Assembly (NCBI GenBank): GCA_017397895.1
Contig: JAFQHP010000017.1
Location: forward strand, 1-64,000
Direction: 5' to 3'
DNA: 64,000 nucleotides
Source of the DNA: Clostridia bacterium
GTDB lineage: Bacteria; Bacillota; Clostridia; Christensenellales; Aristaeellaceae
In this document: in pieces, positions 1 through 7,989 of the stretch
Position numbering within the stretch: position 1 is the stretch's first letter
Layout of the letters: each line of letters begins with the position of its first letter
Program-made: the position numbers and the translations under genes
Notes under the pieces: generated by a model
The model's input: only the letters and a program-made list of their open reading frames with translations
What the model was told of the DNA's origin: nothing
The model's database searches: none

Positions 1-27
1 AGGACAAAAAAGATGACAAAAAAAGTG

Positions 28-56
28 TTGACAAAGGGAGGGAAATGTGGTATCAT
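28..56 (+). promoter_or_regulatory. Sigma-A promoter of rplJ-rplL
   Basis: TTGACA at 28-33 and TATCAT at 51-56 are separated by 17 bp. It heads the rplJ leader and closely resembles the rplM promoter at 51184-51212. Confidence 0.85.
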
Positions 57-61
57 CATCT

Positions 62-240
62 ACGGCTTGAAAGAGCCTGTGCCAAAGACAGCCGGTGCAT
101 CCGGGCCGAATGATGGGGGAAACCTCTTAAAACATTCGCCGGTGCTTAAAGGGTAACACCGCCAGCCGAGGTGCGAGGAAGCATGATCTTGAATTCATTA
201 TGCCCTTGTGCCCATGCACAGGGGTTTCTTTTATTCCTGG
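62..240 (+). promoter_or_regulatory. rplJ (L10) leader RNA with attenuator
   Basis: About 200 nt of structured, non-coding leader lies between the promoter and rplJ. It has the layout of the L10 leader family, whose RNA binds the L10(L12)4 complex. Near its end, 203-211 pairs with 216-224 (9 bp including one G-U pair, 4-nt loop) and is followed by TTTCTTTT, an intrinsic terminator before the gene. In Bacillus subtilis the same operon is controlled by L10(L12)4-dependent attenuation; I infer the same here. Confidence 0.75.
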
Positions 241-263
241 CCGGACGGAAGGTGAAAAAGAAA

Positions 264-764
264 ATGAGCAAGAATCTTGAAATCAAGAAGCAAGCAGTTG
301 CTGAAATCGTTGAGAAGTTCAAGAATGCGCAGTCCATGGTGGTCTGCTCCTTCAACGGCCTCAACGTGGAACAGGTGACCAACCTGCGCAAGCTGTGCCG
401 TGAACAGAACGTGCAGTATTGCGTGCTGAAGAACCGTCTGGTGCTGCGCGCCATGCAGGAACTGGGCATCACCGGCCTGGAAAACCTGATGGAAGGCCCC
501 AACGCTTTCGTGTTTGGTACCAAGGACGTGACCGACGCTCCCAAGGTGATCAACCAGTTCATCGAAAAGAACAAGCTGCAGTCTCTGGAAATCAAGGGCG
601 GCCTGATGGGCGAAGAAGTGCTGGACGCTAAGGGCGTCAAGGCTATCGCTGCCCTGCCCGGCCGGGAAGAACTGCTGGCCACCATCGTTGGCTGCCTGGT
701 GTCTCCCGTGTCCTCTCTGGTGGCCGTTCTGGAAGAGATCGCCGAAAAAAAGGAAGCTGCCTAA
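264..764 (+). CDS. rplJ: 50S ribosomal protein L10
   Basis: Encodes the stalk base protein of the large ribosomal subunit. It binds 23S rRNA through its N-terminal half and carries L7/L12 dimers on its C-terminal helix. The 166-residue product begins MSKNLEIKKQ, contains the family signature around VVCSFNGLNVEQ and GPNAFVFG, and ends in a charged helix EIAEKKEAA. The ATG at 264 is chosen because GGAAGGTG lies just upstream; the frame stays open further upstream but only through leader RNA. It is followed after 71 bp by rplL, the usual partner, and both share the attenuated promoter. Confidence 0.97.
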   Translation: MSKNLEIKKQAVAEIVEKFKNAQSMVVCSFNGLNVEQVTNLRKLCREQNVQYCVLKNRLVLRAMQELGITGLENLMEGPNAFVFGTKDVTDAPKVINQFIEKNKLQSLEIKGGLMGEEVLDAKGVKAIAALPGREELLATIVGCLVSPVSSLVAVLEEIAEKKEAA

Positions 765-835
765 GCTTCAAAAATGCCGCATGAAATGTGCAGGCACACA
801 AAACATTAACCTACAAATAATGGAGGAAGAGTACA

Positions 836-1207
836 ATGACTCATCAGGAAATTTTGGACGCCATCAAGTCCATGACGCTGCTTGAAATCAAGGAACTGGT
901 TGACGCCATGAAGGAAGAATTCGGCGTGACCGGCGCTATCGCCGTTGCCGGCGGTGCTGCCCCCGCTGCCGCTGCTGCTGCTGAAGAAGAAAAGACCGAA
1001 TTCGACGTGGTGCTGGTTGATGCCGGCTCCGAAAAGATCAAGGTTATCAAGGCTGTGCGTGAATACGTGGCTGGCCTGGGCCTGAAGGAAGCCAAGGAAT
1101 TCGTGGAAGCCGTTCCGAAGGCCATCAAGGAAGGCGTGTCCAAGGAAGAAGCCGAAAAGGTCAAGGCTGCTTTCACCGAAATCGGCGCCAAGGTGGAAAT
1201 CAAGTAA
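836..1207 (+). CDS. rplL: 50S ribosomal protein L7/L12
   Basis: Encodes the acidic stalk protein that recruits translational GTPases. The 123-residue product has the N-terminal dimerisation helices (residues 1-35), an alanine-rich hinge ([10 protein letters not shown]), and the C-terminal domain with [11 protein letters not shown] and [12 protein letters not shown], the factor-binding face. A strong GGAGGAAG ribosome-binding site precedes ATG 836, in line with the high dose needed (several copies per ribosome). It is the last gene of the operon and is closed by a strong terminator. Confidence 0.98.
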   Translation: MTHQEILDAIKSMTLLEIKELVDAMKEEFGVTGAIAVAGGAAPAAAAAAEEEKTEFDVVLVDAGSEKIKVIKAVREYVAGLGLKEAKEFVEAVPKAIKEGVSKEEAEKVKAAFTEIGAKVEIK

Positions 1208-1232
1208 TTTCTGCTTGCCAAAGAGCAAAATC

Positions 1233-1264
1233 GCCCAAGGGGATCTGCCCCTTGGGCTTTTCAT
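1233..1264 (+). terminator. Terminator of rplJ-rplL
   Basis: A perfect 10-bp stem (1233-1242 with 1248-1257), 5-nt loop, then TTTTCATTTT. Confidence 0.93.
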
Positions 1265-1353
1265 TTTCTTAAGGTACAAAAAAGCGCAACTGTACACCAA
1301 TATGGGAGGGTGATGCAGTGCGCTTTTTGCTGGCAGGGAAATTGGAATTGATT

Positions 1354-1812
1354 TTATAGTAATTTGTCCAACGCTGCTGCCAATATGGTTTTCATTTCTT
1401 CTAATTCAGTAGAAGATGGGCGGTTATCTGAGCTATACATTCTCTCCCTTGGATACCACCAAACAGGCCCTTTGCCATTGTTTCCGTAATTCTCTAAGTC
1501 GCCGCTTACTCTTGGAAACAGATGCCAATGAAGGTGTGTATCTCCATTGCCTAACAATTCATAATTCATTTTCTCTGCACCAAACGCCTTTGCTACAGCT
1601 TCTGCTACGACAGACATTTCATCCAAAAACTTCATTTTAGTTGCATAATCCAGCTGGAACAATTCCGTTTTGTGTTCTTTGCAAAGAAATAGTGTGTAAC
1701 CCTTAAAATGCTGATTGTCACCAATGACGACGTAACCTGTTTCCAGTTCTTTGACAAACCAAGGGTTGGTGTTTTCTTTAATCATTTGAATTCTATCACA
1801 TACCAAACACAT
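1354..1812 (-). CDS. HIT family hydrolase (nucleotide phosphohydrolase/transferase-like)
   Basis: A 152-residue protein of the histidine-triad superfamily, whose members hydrolyse or transfer nucleotides using a histidine nucleophile. The triad is seen as HLHWHLFPR (His93, His95, His97). An N-terminal CLVC pair could contribute to zinc binding as in many HIT proteins. GGGGTGAT sits just upstream of ATG 1812. It is a single gene convergent with rplL. The exact substrate (dinucleoside polyphosphate or adenylated nucleotide) cannot be read from the sequence. Confidence 0.88.
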   Translation of the reverse strand: MCLVCDRIQMIKENTNPWFVKELETGYVVIGDNQHFKGYTLFLCKEHKTELFQLDYATKMKFLDEMSVVAEAVAKAFGAEKMNYELLGNGDTHLHWHLFPRVSGDLENYGNNGKGPVWWYPRERMYSSDNRPSSTELEEMKTILAAALDKLL

Positions 1813-1849
1813 AACATATCACCCCGTCGAATTCAAGCTGGTCACATTC

Positions 1850-1878
1850 ATTGTATCACGCCAAAGAAAAAACAGCAA
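1850..1878 (-). promoter_or_regulatory. Promoter of the HIT gene
   Basis: On the minus strand TTGCTG (1873-1878) and TACAAT (1850-1855) are 17 bp apart, upstream of the HIT gene. The -35 overlaps the terminator of gtrA. Confidence 0.6.
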
Positions 1879-1900
1879 GCCGAATGCTTTCCGGCTTGCT
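1867..1900 (-). terminator. Terminator of panE-gtrA
   Basis: A 9-bp stem (1875-1883 with 1892-1900) followed on the minus strand by six T residues (plus-strand A at 1867-1872). Confidence 0.85.
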
Positions 1901-1948
1901 GATTGTGTATGACCGCTTAGATACGTTGTTCAGGTCGGAGCTGCGGCT

Positions 1949-2368
1949 TTATTTTGCAGATGCGCCCTGGGTGTTCAGGGTGTCTTCCTGCCCCCGATAC
2001 ACCACAAACTTGCAGAACAAAAATTCCAGCACAAAATTGGCGATCATGGTGAGGGCCAGGATGAGAAAATCGTTCCAGCCGGCCTGCTCTGCCAGATGGC
2101 CAAGCCAGGTGGACAGGGGCGTGAACACCGCATAGAACCCCAGCACCTTCAGCATGGCCACCTTCACATTGGCGGCGGATTTGAAGGTATAGCGGCGGTT
2201 CAGGGTGAAATTCCACAGGATGGACAGGAGCAGGGAGGGCAGGTAGCACGCCCAGTAATTGGGGATGAACAATTCAAACAGGGCGAAGGAGCCGATCTGG
2301 ATGAGCCCGGCGGAGATGGAAAAGAGGGTGAATTTCAGGGCCTGCACAAAGCTTTTCTTTTCGTTCAT
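1949..2368 (-). CDS. GtrA family membrane protein
   Basis: A 139-residue protein of about four membrane segments (roughly residues 10-32, 36-55, 72-94 and 98-125). The motif FTLNRRYTFKS between the second and third segments is typical of the GtrA/DPMS family, which is thought to flip or carry polyprenyl-linked sugars for cell-surface glycosylation. It lies 16 bp downstream of panE in the same direction, so the two are probably co-transcribed, though no metabolic link is apparent. An AGAGG site precedes ATG 2368. Confidence 0.85.
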   Translation of the reverse strand: MNEKKSFVQALKFTLFSISAGLIQIGSFALFELFIPNYWACYLPSLLLSILWNFTLNRRYTFKSAANVKVAMLKVLGFYAVFTPLSTWLGHLAEQAGWNDFLILALTMIANFVLEFLFCKFVVYRGQEDTLNTQGASAK

Positions 2369-2384
2369 CGCTACAGCCTCTTTC

Positions 2385-3404
2385 TTATTTCAGAAGATCG
2401 TCAAACAGGTGAATGTTGTCAAACTTTGCTTCCAGCTGGCCGTCCTGGATCTTTTTGATCACTTCCACAATGCGGTCGTTGATGGGGGTGGCAATGTTCA
2501 TTTTCCTGCCATATTCGCACACCACGCCGTTGATGGCGTCAATTTCGCAGGCCTTTCCATGCTTGATATCCTGCAGCATGGAAGGCTCGATGGCGGCATG
2601 CTTTTTCATGGCAATGGGGATGATGAGGGTGGCAATCATGCGCTTGAAGGGGGAGGTGTAGTAAAAAAGCTTGGTGATGTCCTTGCCCTGCACCGGCGCA
2701 AAGGTAACGCCCTGGGCATGGCCCACGTCAATACATTCCTTCATGCAGCGGATGGCCACGTTGCGGCCTTCCGTGCTTTCGGATACGGTGCCGAAGGTGC
2801 CGCCCATGACGGTGCCAAGGCCGGAGAAGGTGGCGTTGATCAGCAGCTTGGACCATCTTGCGCCCATCAGGTTTTCTTCCTCATGCACGGGGCACATCAT
2901 TTCCAGGAGGCTCTTGACCGTCCGGTACTGTTCATCGGTGATGCCCTCCATTTTGCCCATGTGGAAGGAAAGGGAGGCAGGGTCGCTGGTGAGGATGCAT
3001 TCGCCGGGGGCGGACAGGGTGGCGCCCCATTCCACGGTGCAGCCCATGGTTCTGTTTTCCCCGATGATTTCGGCAATGCCGGGTTCCGGCAGGCCGTTTT
3101 GCAGGGTAACGATCACACCGTCATCGGCCAGGTAATCTTTGAGGAAAGTGACCACCTGCCTGTTTTGCAGCTGCTTGGTAAGCAGCAGGATCACATCGTA
3201 CTTGCCCTCCATCCGGTCCGGGGTGATGGCGGTGACGGGGACGGTAAGGTCCACCGTGCCGGAAATATGGGCGCCTTTTTCGTTCAGGGACGCAACATGG
3301 GCCTGGTTTCGGTTGATCAGGTCAATCTGTCCGCCGTTTTTGGTGATGTATGCGCCCAGCACGGTGCCGAGTGAACCGGCGCCGTAAATGGCATAACGCT
3401 TCAT
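2385..3404 (-). CDS. panE: Ketopantoate reductase family protein (2-dehydropantoate 2-reductase)
   Basis: An NAD(P)H-dependent reductase that would convert 2-dehydropantoate to pantoate in pantothenate and CoA synthesis. The 339-residue product opens with the Rossmann motif YGAGSLG (residues 7-13) and has the central catalytic lysine region MGARWSKLLINATFSGLGTV typical of ApbA/PanE. A closer in-frame ATG at 3408-3410 lies only 2 nt from the AAGGAGG site, so ATG 3404 (8 nt away) is preferred. Paralogues that reduce other 2-oxo acids exist, so the symbol is by family. Confidence 0.85.
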   Translation of the reverse strand: MKRYAIYGAGSLGTVLGAYITKNGGQIDLINRNQAHVASLNEKGAHISGTVDLTVPVTAITPDRMEGKYDVILLLTKQLQNRQVVTFLKDYLADDGVIVTLQNGLPEPGIAEIIGENRTMGCTVEWGATLSAPGECILTSDPASLSFHMGKMEGITDEQYRTVKSLLEMMCPVHEEENLMGARWSKLLINATFSGLGTVMGGTFGTVSESTEGRNVAIRCMKECIDVGHAQGVTFAPVQGKDITKLFYYTSPFKRMIATLIIPIAMKKHAAIEPSMLQDIKHGKACEIDAINGVVCEYGRKMNIATPINDRIVEVIKKIQDGQLEAKFDNIHLFDDLLK

Positions 3405-3507
3405 AAGCATTACCTCCTTGTGTGATGAACATCCTTCAGTCTATTATAGCACGTTGATGATGAAAACTCAACATTGACCGCAGAAAAAACAGGGCAGGAA
3501 CAAGCAA

Positions 3508-4167
3508 TCAATGGAGGATGAAATGGTTCTTGCGGAAGGTGATCAGCCCGTCCTTTTGCATCCGGCTCAGTTCTGCCGACAGGGCGCTGCGGTCCACGGC
3601 CAGAAAATCTGCCAGCTGCTGGCGGTTCAGGGGCAGGGTGAGGGTGGAAGATTGCTGGCGGCGCGCTTCCTGGGACAGGTAGGAGATCACCTTTTCCCGG
3701 GTGCTGTGCCGGCTCACAAGGAACAGCCGCTGCAGCAGATGGCGGTTTCGCTGAGATATGGCCCGGTAGAGATTGTGCATCGCTCGGCCGTGGAAGGTGC
3801 AGCCGGATGTGCAGGGCCAAAGCAGCCTTTCAATATCCAGAAACAGTACCTGGCTGTCCTCCGTCACCGCTGCATCCTGAAAAATGGGGCCGCTGCCGGG
3901 CAGGGCATAGGCTTCCCCAAACATATCTCCCGGCTGCACGATGGACACAAGGATGCGCCTGCCCCAGTAATCATCCTGACGGATGTGCAATTGACCCGCC
4001 AGCAGGATGGCCACGCTTTCCACCGTATCCCCGGCAGAAAACACATAGCTGCCCCGGGTATAGGTCTGCACCCGGGCACGCAGGCAGGGCAGCATGGCCT
4101 GAATATCGGCGGGGGACAGCCCCTCAAACAGCGCCGTTTTTTGAAGCAAAGGCAAATATTGCTGCAT
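3508..4167 (-). CDS. Crp/Fnr family transcription regulator
   Basis: A 219-residue regulator with an N-terminal cyclic-nucleotide-type beta-barrel (about 15-125, with GDMFGEAYAL) and a C-terminal winged helix (about 150-219) whose helix-turn-helix reads LNRQQLADFLAVDRSALSAELSRM. It lacks the N-terminal cysteine set of Fnr iron-sulfur sensors, but the barrel has a CTSGC pair near residue 120. It is transcribed divergently from an iron-sulfur protein gene and shares a 114-bp intergenic region holding a palindrome suited to a Crp/Fnr dimer. The effector is unknown. Confidence 0.92.
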   Translation of the reverse strand: MQQYLPLLQKTALFEGLSPADIQAMLPCLRARVQTYTRGSYVFSAGDTVESVAILLAGQLHIRQDDYWGRRILVSIVQPGDMFGEAYALPGSGPIFQDAAVTEDSQVLFLDIERLLWPCTSGCTFHGRAMHNLYRAISQRNRHLLQRLFLVSRHSTREKVISYLSQEARRQQSSTLTLPLNRQQLADFLAVDRSALSAELSRMQKDGLITFRKNHFILH

Positions 4168-4182
4168 ATTACCTCCAATCGT

Positions 4183-4196
4183 GTTGTAAAAACAAC
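4183..4196. promoter_or_regulatory. Candidate Crp/Fnr operator
   Basis: A perfect inverted repeat GTTGT-aaaa-ACAAC. Its centre (4189.5) is exactly -41.5 relative to the start site predicted from the TATAAT at 4219-4224, the class II activator position. Confidence 0.6.
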
Positions 4197-4218
4197 GGAA
4201 ATGTCACCGAAAGTGTAC

Positions 4219-4224
4219 TATAAT
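4219..4224 (+). promoter_or_regulatory. -10 element of the iron-sulfur protein gene
   Basis: Consensus TATAAT with no recognisable -35 (CGGAAA at the expected place), as expected for an activator-dependent promoter. Confidence 0.6.
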
Positions 4225-4281
4225 GACATGGAAAAGTCAAGAAGCAACGGCCTGGGGCCGTCAAGACCGAAAGGGGAAGAG

Positions 4282-4983
4282 ATGATGATTCGCAAGATCA
4301 TTACCATTGATGAAGAAAAATGCAACGGCTGCGGCGCCTGTGCGGCGGCCTGTCATGAAGGCGCTATTGAGATGGTGGGGGGCAAGGCGAAACTGACCCG
4401 GGAGGACTACTGTGACGGGCTGGGGGATTGCCTGCCCGCCTGCCCCATGGACGCCATTCATTTTGAGGAAAGAGAAGCGCCGGCCTACAATGAAGCGGCT
4501 GTGCGGACGGCCAAAAAGGAAAAGGAAGCAGGCCCCCTTCCCTGCGGCTGCCCCGGCACCCATGCCCGGGCCATTGAACGCAAAAACGAACCCTGCAGCA
4601 TAGCTACCGCCCCTGTGTCCAGCCAGCTGCGCCAGTGGCCGGTGCAGATCAAACTGGTGCCGGTCCGGGCACCCTATTTTGAAAATGCCAATTTGCTCAT
4701 TGCGGCAGATTGTACAGCCTATGCTTATGGCAATTTCCATCAGCAGTTCATCCGCAACAGGGTCACCTTGATTGGCTGCCCCAAGCTGGACATGGCGGAC
4801 TATACGGAGAAGCTTGCTGCCATCATCCGGGACAACAATATCAAAAGCGTCACCGTGGTGCGCATGGAAGTGCCCTGCTGCGGGGGCATTGAAACGGCCG
4901 CCAGGCGTGCCTTGCAGCAAAGCGGGAAATTCATCCCCTGGCAGGTGGTGACCATCTCCACCGACGGCCGCATTATAGAATAA
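4282..4983 (+). CDS. Ferredoxin-type 4Fe-4S protein with CxxC-rich C-terminal domain
   Basis: A 233-residue cytoplasmic iron-sulfur protein. Residues about 9-60 form a two-cluster ferredoxin fold: CNGCGACAAAC, then a second, divergent set CDGLGDCLPACP. A central CGCPG pair follows, and the remainder resembles a family in anaerobes (IIRDNNIKSVTVVRMEVPCCGGIE) often found beside Crp/Fnr regulators and thought to act in redox or nitrosative-stress handling. GGGGAAGAG precedes the tandem ATGs at 4282 and 4285. The frame is open much further upstream, through the antisense of the regulator, but that is not coding. Likely activated by the divergent regulator. Confidence 0.85.
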   Translation: MMIRKIITIDEEKCNGCGACAAACHEGAIEMVGGKAKLTREDYCDGLGDCLPACPMDAIHFEEREAPAYNEAAVRTAKKEKEAGPLPCGCPGTHARAIERKNEPCSIATAPVSSQLRQWPVQIKLVPVRAPYFENANLLIAADCTAYAYGNFHQQFIRNRVTLIGCPKLDMADYTEKLAAIIRDNNIKSVTVVRMEVPCCGGIETAARRALQQSGKFIPWQVVTISTDGRIIE

Positions 4984-5022
4984 CATCCACTGTACTTTAC
5001 CTGCATTTTAAAGGGAAGGGAA

Positions 5023-5051
5023 TTGACAAGCCCTTCCCATCGTGCTATACT
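5023..5051 (+). promoter_or_regulatory. Promoter of the ECF S-component gene
   Basis: Perfect TTGACA (5023-5028) and TATACT (5046-5051) with 17-bp spacing; the start codon is only about 17 nt after the predicted transcription start. Confidence 0.85.
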
Positions 5052-5074
5052 CACCGCCGAAAGAAGGGATGTTT

Positions 5075-5608
5075 ATGCGCAAAAACCATACCCTGCGCAT
5101 CGTGATGTGCGCACTTTTTGCGGCCATGATCTGTGTATTTACCATGCTGGTGCAAATCCCTGTTCCCGCCACCGGCGGCTATGTGAACCTGGGGGATGGG
5201 GTCATCCTGATCGGCGCATTTTTGCTGCAGCCTTTTTATGCGGCGGCAGCGGCGGGGGTGGGCTCCATGCTGGCGGATGTGCTGGCAGGCTATGTATCCT
5301 ATGCGCCGGGCACACTGGTGATCAAAACCTGCGTGGCGCTGGCAGCGTCGTTTATTTTCCGGCTGATGTGCAGGAAGAAAAACGGAAAAGTATCATTGCC
5401 GGGCATGATTGCTGCCGGTGTGTGTGCGGAAATCGTGATGGTGCTTGGGTATTTTGTTTATGAAGCTGTTGTTCTTGGCATTGGGGCCGGGGCATCGGCC
5501 GGTATACCGGGCAATCTGGGCCAGGGAGCTGTGGGCATTTTGGTGGCCTGCATAACAGCACCTTTGCTTCTGAAAAACGAAGAACTGAAAAATATCATGA
5601 AAAAATAA
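5075..5608 (+). CDS. ECF transporter S component
   Basis: A 177-residue membrane protein that would bind a vitamin or similar micronutrient and use the shared ECF energising module (absent from this window). It has five to six hydrophobic segments. The N-terminal TM segment bears the alanine/methionine pattern (MCALFAAMICVFTM) by which S components dock to the T subunit. The GDGVILIGAFLLQPFYAAAAAGVGSMLADVL stretch resembles the QueT/ThiT/PanT group, but the substrate cannot be assigned. ATG 5075 is preferred over 5042 because AGAAGGG lies 6 nt upstream and the earlier ATG precedes the predicted transcription start. Confidence 0.85.
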   Translation: MRKNHTLRIVMCALFAAMICVFTMLVQIPVPATGGYVNLGDGVILIGAFLLQPFYAAAAAGVGSMLADVLAGYVSYAPGTLVIKTCVALAASFIFRLMCRKKNGKVSLPGMIAAGVCAEIVMVLGYFVYEAVVLGIGAGASAGIPGNLGQGAVGILVACITAPLLLKNEELKNIMKK

Positions 5609-5665
5609 AAAGCTTGTGATTGCGGACGCAGGAAAAATGCATCTGACAATCACAAGCTTTTTTTA
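5609..5665. terminator. Bidirectional terminator
   Basis: A 13-bp perfect stem (5609-5621 with 5648-5660) and T-tracts on both sides, between the convergent ECF S-component and histidine kinase genes. The loop is long (26 nt). Confidence 0.85.
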
Positions 5666-6970
5666 TTTGCTTTCTTGAGGGGAGGAGGGTTCGGGCAGGG
5701 GCTGCTCCGGCAGCATGACGGTGAAGCGGGTGCCGAAATCCTCCCGGGAGACGATGTCGAAATAGCCCTTGTGACGGTCCACAATCCATTTGGCAATGGA
5801 CAGCCCCAGGCCGTTGCCACCGGTGGCACGGGTACGGCTGGTATCGGAGCGGAAGAAGCGGTCGAAAATATGGGCCATATCCTCCTGCTTGATGCCGATG
5901 CCGTTATCCTGCACTTCAAAGCAGGGCACGCCGTCCTTTACCTTGGCGGAGAGGGTGATGGAATCGTCCTTGCCGGTGTATTTGATGGCGTTATCGGTGA
6001 GGATGCGGGCGGCCTGCTTGATGAGGCCGGGATCCCCGCTGGTAAAGACGGGCATATCGCCCACAAAGCGCCATCTTCTTTCCGGGGTGATCATCTGGTA
6101 TTCTTCATACACTTCCTTGATCAGCGCCGTCAGGTCAATGCGGGAGAGGACGGGTTGGTTTTTGCCGCTGTCGCCCCTTGCCAGGAACAAAAGCTGTTCC
6201 ACCAGCCGGTTCATGTGCTCGGCCTCGCTTTTGATGGCGGTAATGCCTTCGTCCAGCACCGTTTTATCTTCCTTGCCCCAGCGGCTGAGCATATCGGCAT
6301 AGCCCTGAATGACGGCAATGGGGGTGCGCAGCTCATGGGAAGCATCGGAAACGAAGCGGTTCTGCTCCCGGTAGGCATTGTGCATACGGGTCAACAGGTC
6401 GTTAATGGCCTTTTCCAGGCCCTGCAGCTCCTTGTTGCCGGTGCGCAGCTTATCGTTGGGGGAGAGGGGGGAGGTGGTGGCCAGGGCGTCCTCCAATTGG
6501 TGCAGCATCTGGGGGTCCAGCTTTTCGTTGGTCAGCTGCTGGGTGGTGATGGCCATCTTTTCCAGGGGCCACAAAAGCCGCTGGGCAGTGCGCTTGCCGG
6601 AAAAATACTGGAACAGAAGCACCAGCCCTTCTGCGGAAAACAGCGCCAGGAAGCAATACTGCAGCGCCGTCAGGAAGGCGGTGTTCTGCACAGTTTGCAG
6701 GATGCTGTCGCTGTCCAGGAAGGTGTAGGTAAGGGTGGGCAGCCGCTGGAAAAGGGGCAGGGAAGTATCCCAGGAAAGGCTGCGGCTGGCATGGCGGGTA
6801 ATATCGGCGCTGACGGCGCTTTCACCCATGTAGCACCACAAAATCAGCAGGCACACAGCCAGCAGGATATCGATCAGCAAAAAATTCCGCAGTGTGCGGA
6901 AAAACCACACCCGGTTGATGCGGTTGGCAATGGAGCGGGTTTTGACGGATTGTACTTTCTGGCTGCTCAT
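5663..6970 (-). CDS. Sensor histidine kinase of a two-component system
   Basis: A 435-residue membrane kinase. Two transmembrane segments (about 30-48 and 100-121) enclose a roughly 50-residue extracytoplasmic loop, followed by a HAMP-like linker. The HisKA box SHELRTPIAV carries phospho-acceptor His212. The ATPase domain shows N box LTDNAIKYT, G1 VQDNGIG, F box FDRFFRSD and G2 GGNGLGLSIAKW. Its ATG overlaps the stop of the response regulator by 4 bp, so the pair is translationally coupled. Upstream in the same operon are two DUF4342-type membrane proteins, which suggests envelope sensing. Confidence 0.95.
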   Translation of the reverse strand: MSSQKVQSVKTRSIANRINRVWFFRTLRNFLLIDILLAVCLLILWCYMGESAVSADITRHASRSLSWDTSLPLFQRLPTLTYTFLDSDSILQTVQNTAFLTALQYCFLALFSAEGLVLLFQYFSGKRTAQRLLWPLEKMAITTQQLTNEKLDPQMLHQLEDALATTSPLSPNDKLRTGNKELQGLEKAINDLLTRMHNAYREQNRFVSDASHELRTPIAVIQGYADMLSRWGKEDKTVLDEGITAIKSEAEHMNRLVEQLLFLARGDSGKNQPVLSRIDLTALIKEVYEEYQMITPERRWRFVGDMPVFTSGDPGLIKQAARILTDNAIKYTGKDDSITLSAKVKDGVPCFEVQDNGIGIKQEDMAHIFDRFFRSDTSRTRATGGNGLGLSIAKWIVDRHKGYFDIVSREDFGTRFTVMLPEQPLPEPSSPQESK

Positions 6971-7647
6971 GTGTCGTCCCTCAGCACATAGCCCACACCC
7001 CGGACGGTGTGGAGCAGCTTCTGTTCAAACGGATCGTCGATCTTATTGCGAAGATACCGGACATACACGTCCACCACATTGGTTTCCCCCATGTATTGAT
7101 AGCCCCATACATGGGAAAGCACCTGTTCCCGGGTGAGGACGTGGGTTTTGTTTTCCAGGAAATACTGCAAAAGGGCAAACTCCCTGCCGGTAAGCTCAAT
7201 TTCCTGGCCGCCCCGGGTGACACGGTGCCGGGCAGGGTCCAGGCACAGATCGGCGCAGGAAAAGGAGGCGTTTTCTTCCGCCCTGGCAGTGCCCTTGCGC
7301 AGCGCCACCCGGATGCGGGCCAGCAGTTCTTCAATGGAGAAGGGCTTAGTGATATAGTCGTCGGCGCCCATATCCAGGCCGGTCACCTTATCCATCACGG
7401 CGTCCCGGGCAGTGAGCATAATAACAGGCAAAGAGGAGGCCTTGCGGATGCGCCGCAAAACCTCCAGCCCATTGATGCCGGGCAGCATGATATCCAGCAG
7501 CATCAGGTCAAATCCGCCGGCCTCTGCCATTTCCAGGCCGGTTCTGCCGTCAAATGCCTTTTCCACTTCGTACCCTTCGTGCTTCAATTCCAGCTCCACA
7601 AAGCGGGCCAGCTTTTCTTCATCTTCCACCAGCAAAATCCTGGGCAT
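6967..7647 (-). CDS. OmpR/PhoB-type response regulator
   Basis: A 226-residue DNA-binding partner of the downstream kinase. The receiver domain (1-115) has the acidic pair Glu9/Asp10 (VEDEE), phospho-acceptor Asp52 (LLLDIMLP), Thr79 and Lys101 (KPF). The C-terminal winged helix (about 130-225) has LTGREFALLQYFLEN and VDVYVRYLRNKID, as in the CusR/MprA group. It is 25 bp downstream of a DUF4342-type gene and overlaps the kinase by 4 bp. Confidence 0.96.
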   Translation of the reverse strand: MPRILLVEDEEKLARFVELELKHEGYEVEKAFDGRTGLEMAEAGGFDLMLLDIMLPGINGLEVLRRIRKASSLPVIMLTARDAVMDKVTGLDMGADDYITKPFSIEELLARIRVALRKGTARAEENASFSCADLCLDPARHRVTRGGQEIELTGREFALLQYFLENKTHVLTREQVLSHVWGYQYMGETNVVDVYVRYLRNKIDDPFEQKLLHTVRGVGYVLRDDT

Positions 7648-7672
7648 ATCGGAAACCTTCTTTCAGGGCGAA

Positions 7673-7975
7673 TTACTTGTTTTCCTTTTCTTCAGCGGGG
7701 TTTTCGTACAGCTGGGCCAGCTGGCCAAACATATGGTTCAGCTGGTTATCTTCCGGCATATCGGGGCCGGAGAAATGATACTTGCAGCCGCAGAACAGGC
7801 CGATCAGCATGGCAATCAGCGTGGCGGGGCAAAAGCAGATCAGCAGGATAATGAACAGCGTGACGCTGATGGACAGGATGCTTTCGCCCTTGCGCATAAC
7901 GGTGAAACGGTTGCGGTTGCCCTTATTGAAAAGATCCTTGACGGTTTCCTTGAAGTTGTTGTTCTGTTCGCTCAT
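7673..7975 (-). CDS. DUF4342-type small membrane protein
   Basis: A 100-residue protein whose middle is a DUF4342-like unit: NRFTVMRKGESILSISVTLFIILLICFCPATLIAMLIGLF, giving one long or two short membrane segments. It ends KYHFSGPDM followed by a polar tail. It is a shorter paralogue of the product of the next upstream gene (both share NSFTIFR/NRFTVMR and GLRYKFSGPD/GCKYHFSGPD). Position between that gene and the two-component system (14- and 25-bp gaps) suggests a sensor or effector role in the envelope. The function of the family is unknown. Confidence 0.8.
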   Translation of the reverse strand: MSEQNNNFKETVKDLFNKGNRNRFTVMRKGESILSISVTLFIILLICFCPATLIAMLIGLFCGCKYHFSGPDMPEDNQLNHMFGQLAQLYENPAEEKENK

Positions 7976-7989
7976 GGTGGTTTCACTCC

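Noticed and set aside
3511..4281. N-terminal extension of the iron-sulfur protein
   Set aside because: The frame is open but runs antisense through the Crp/Fnr gene and across the promoter; the ribosome-binding site is at 4282.
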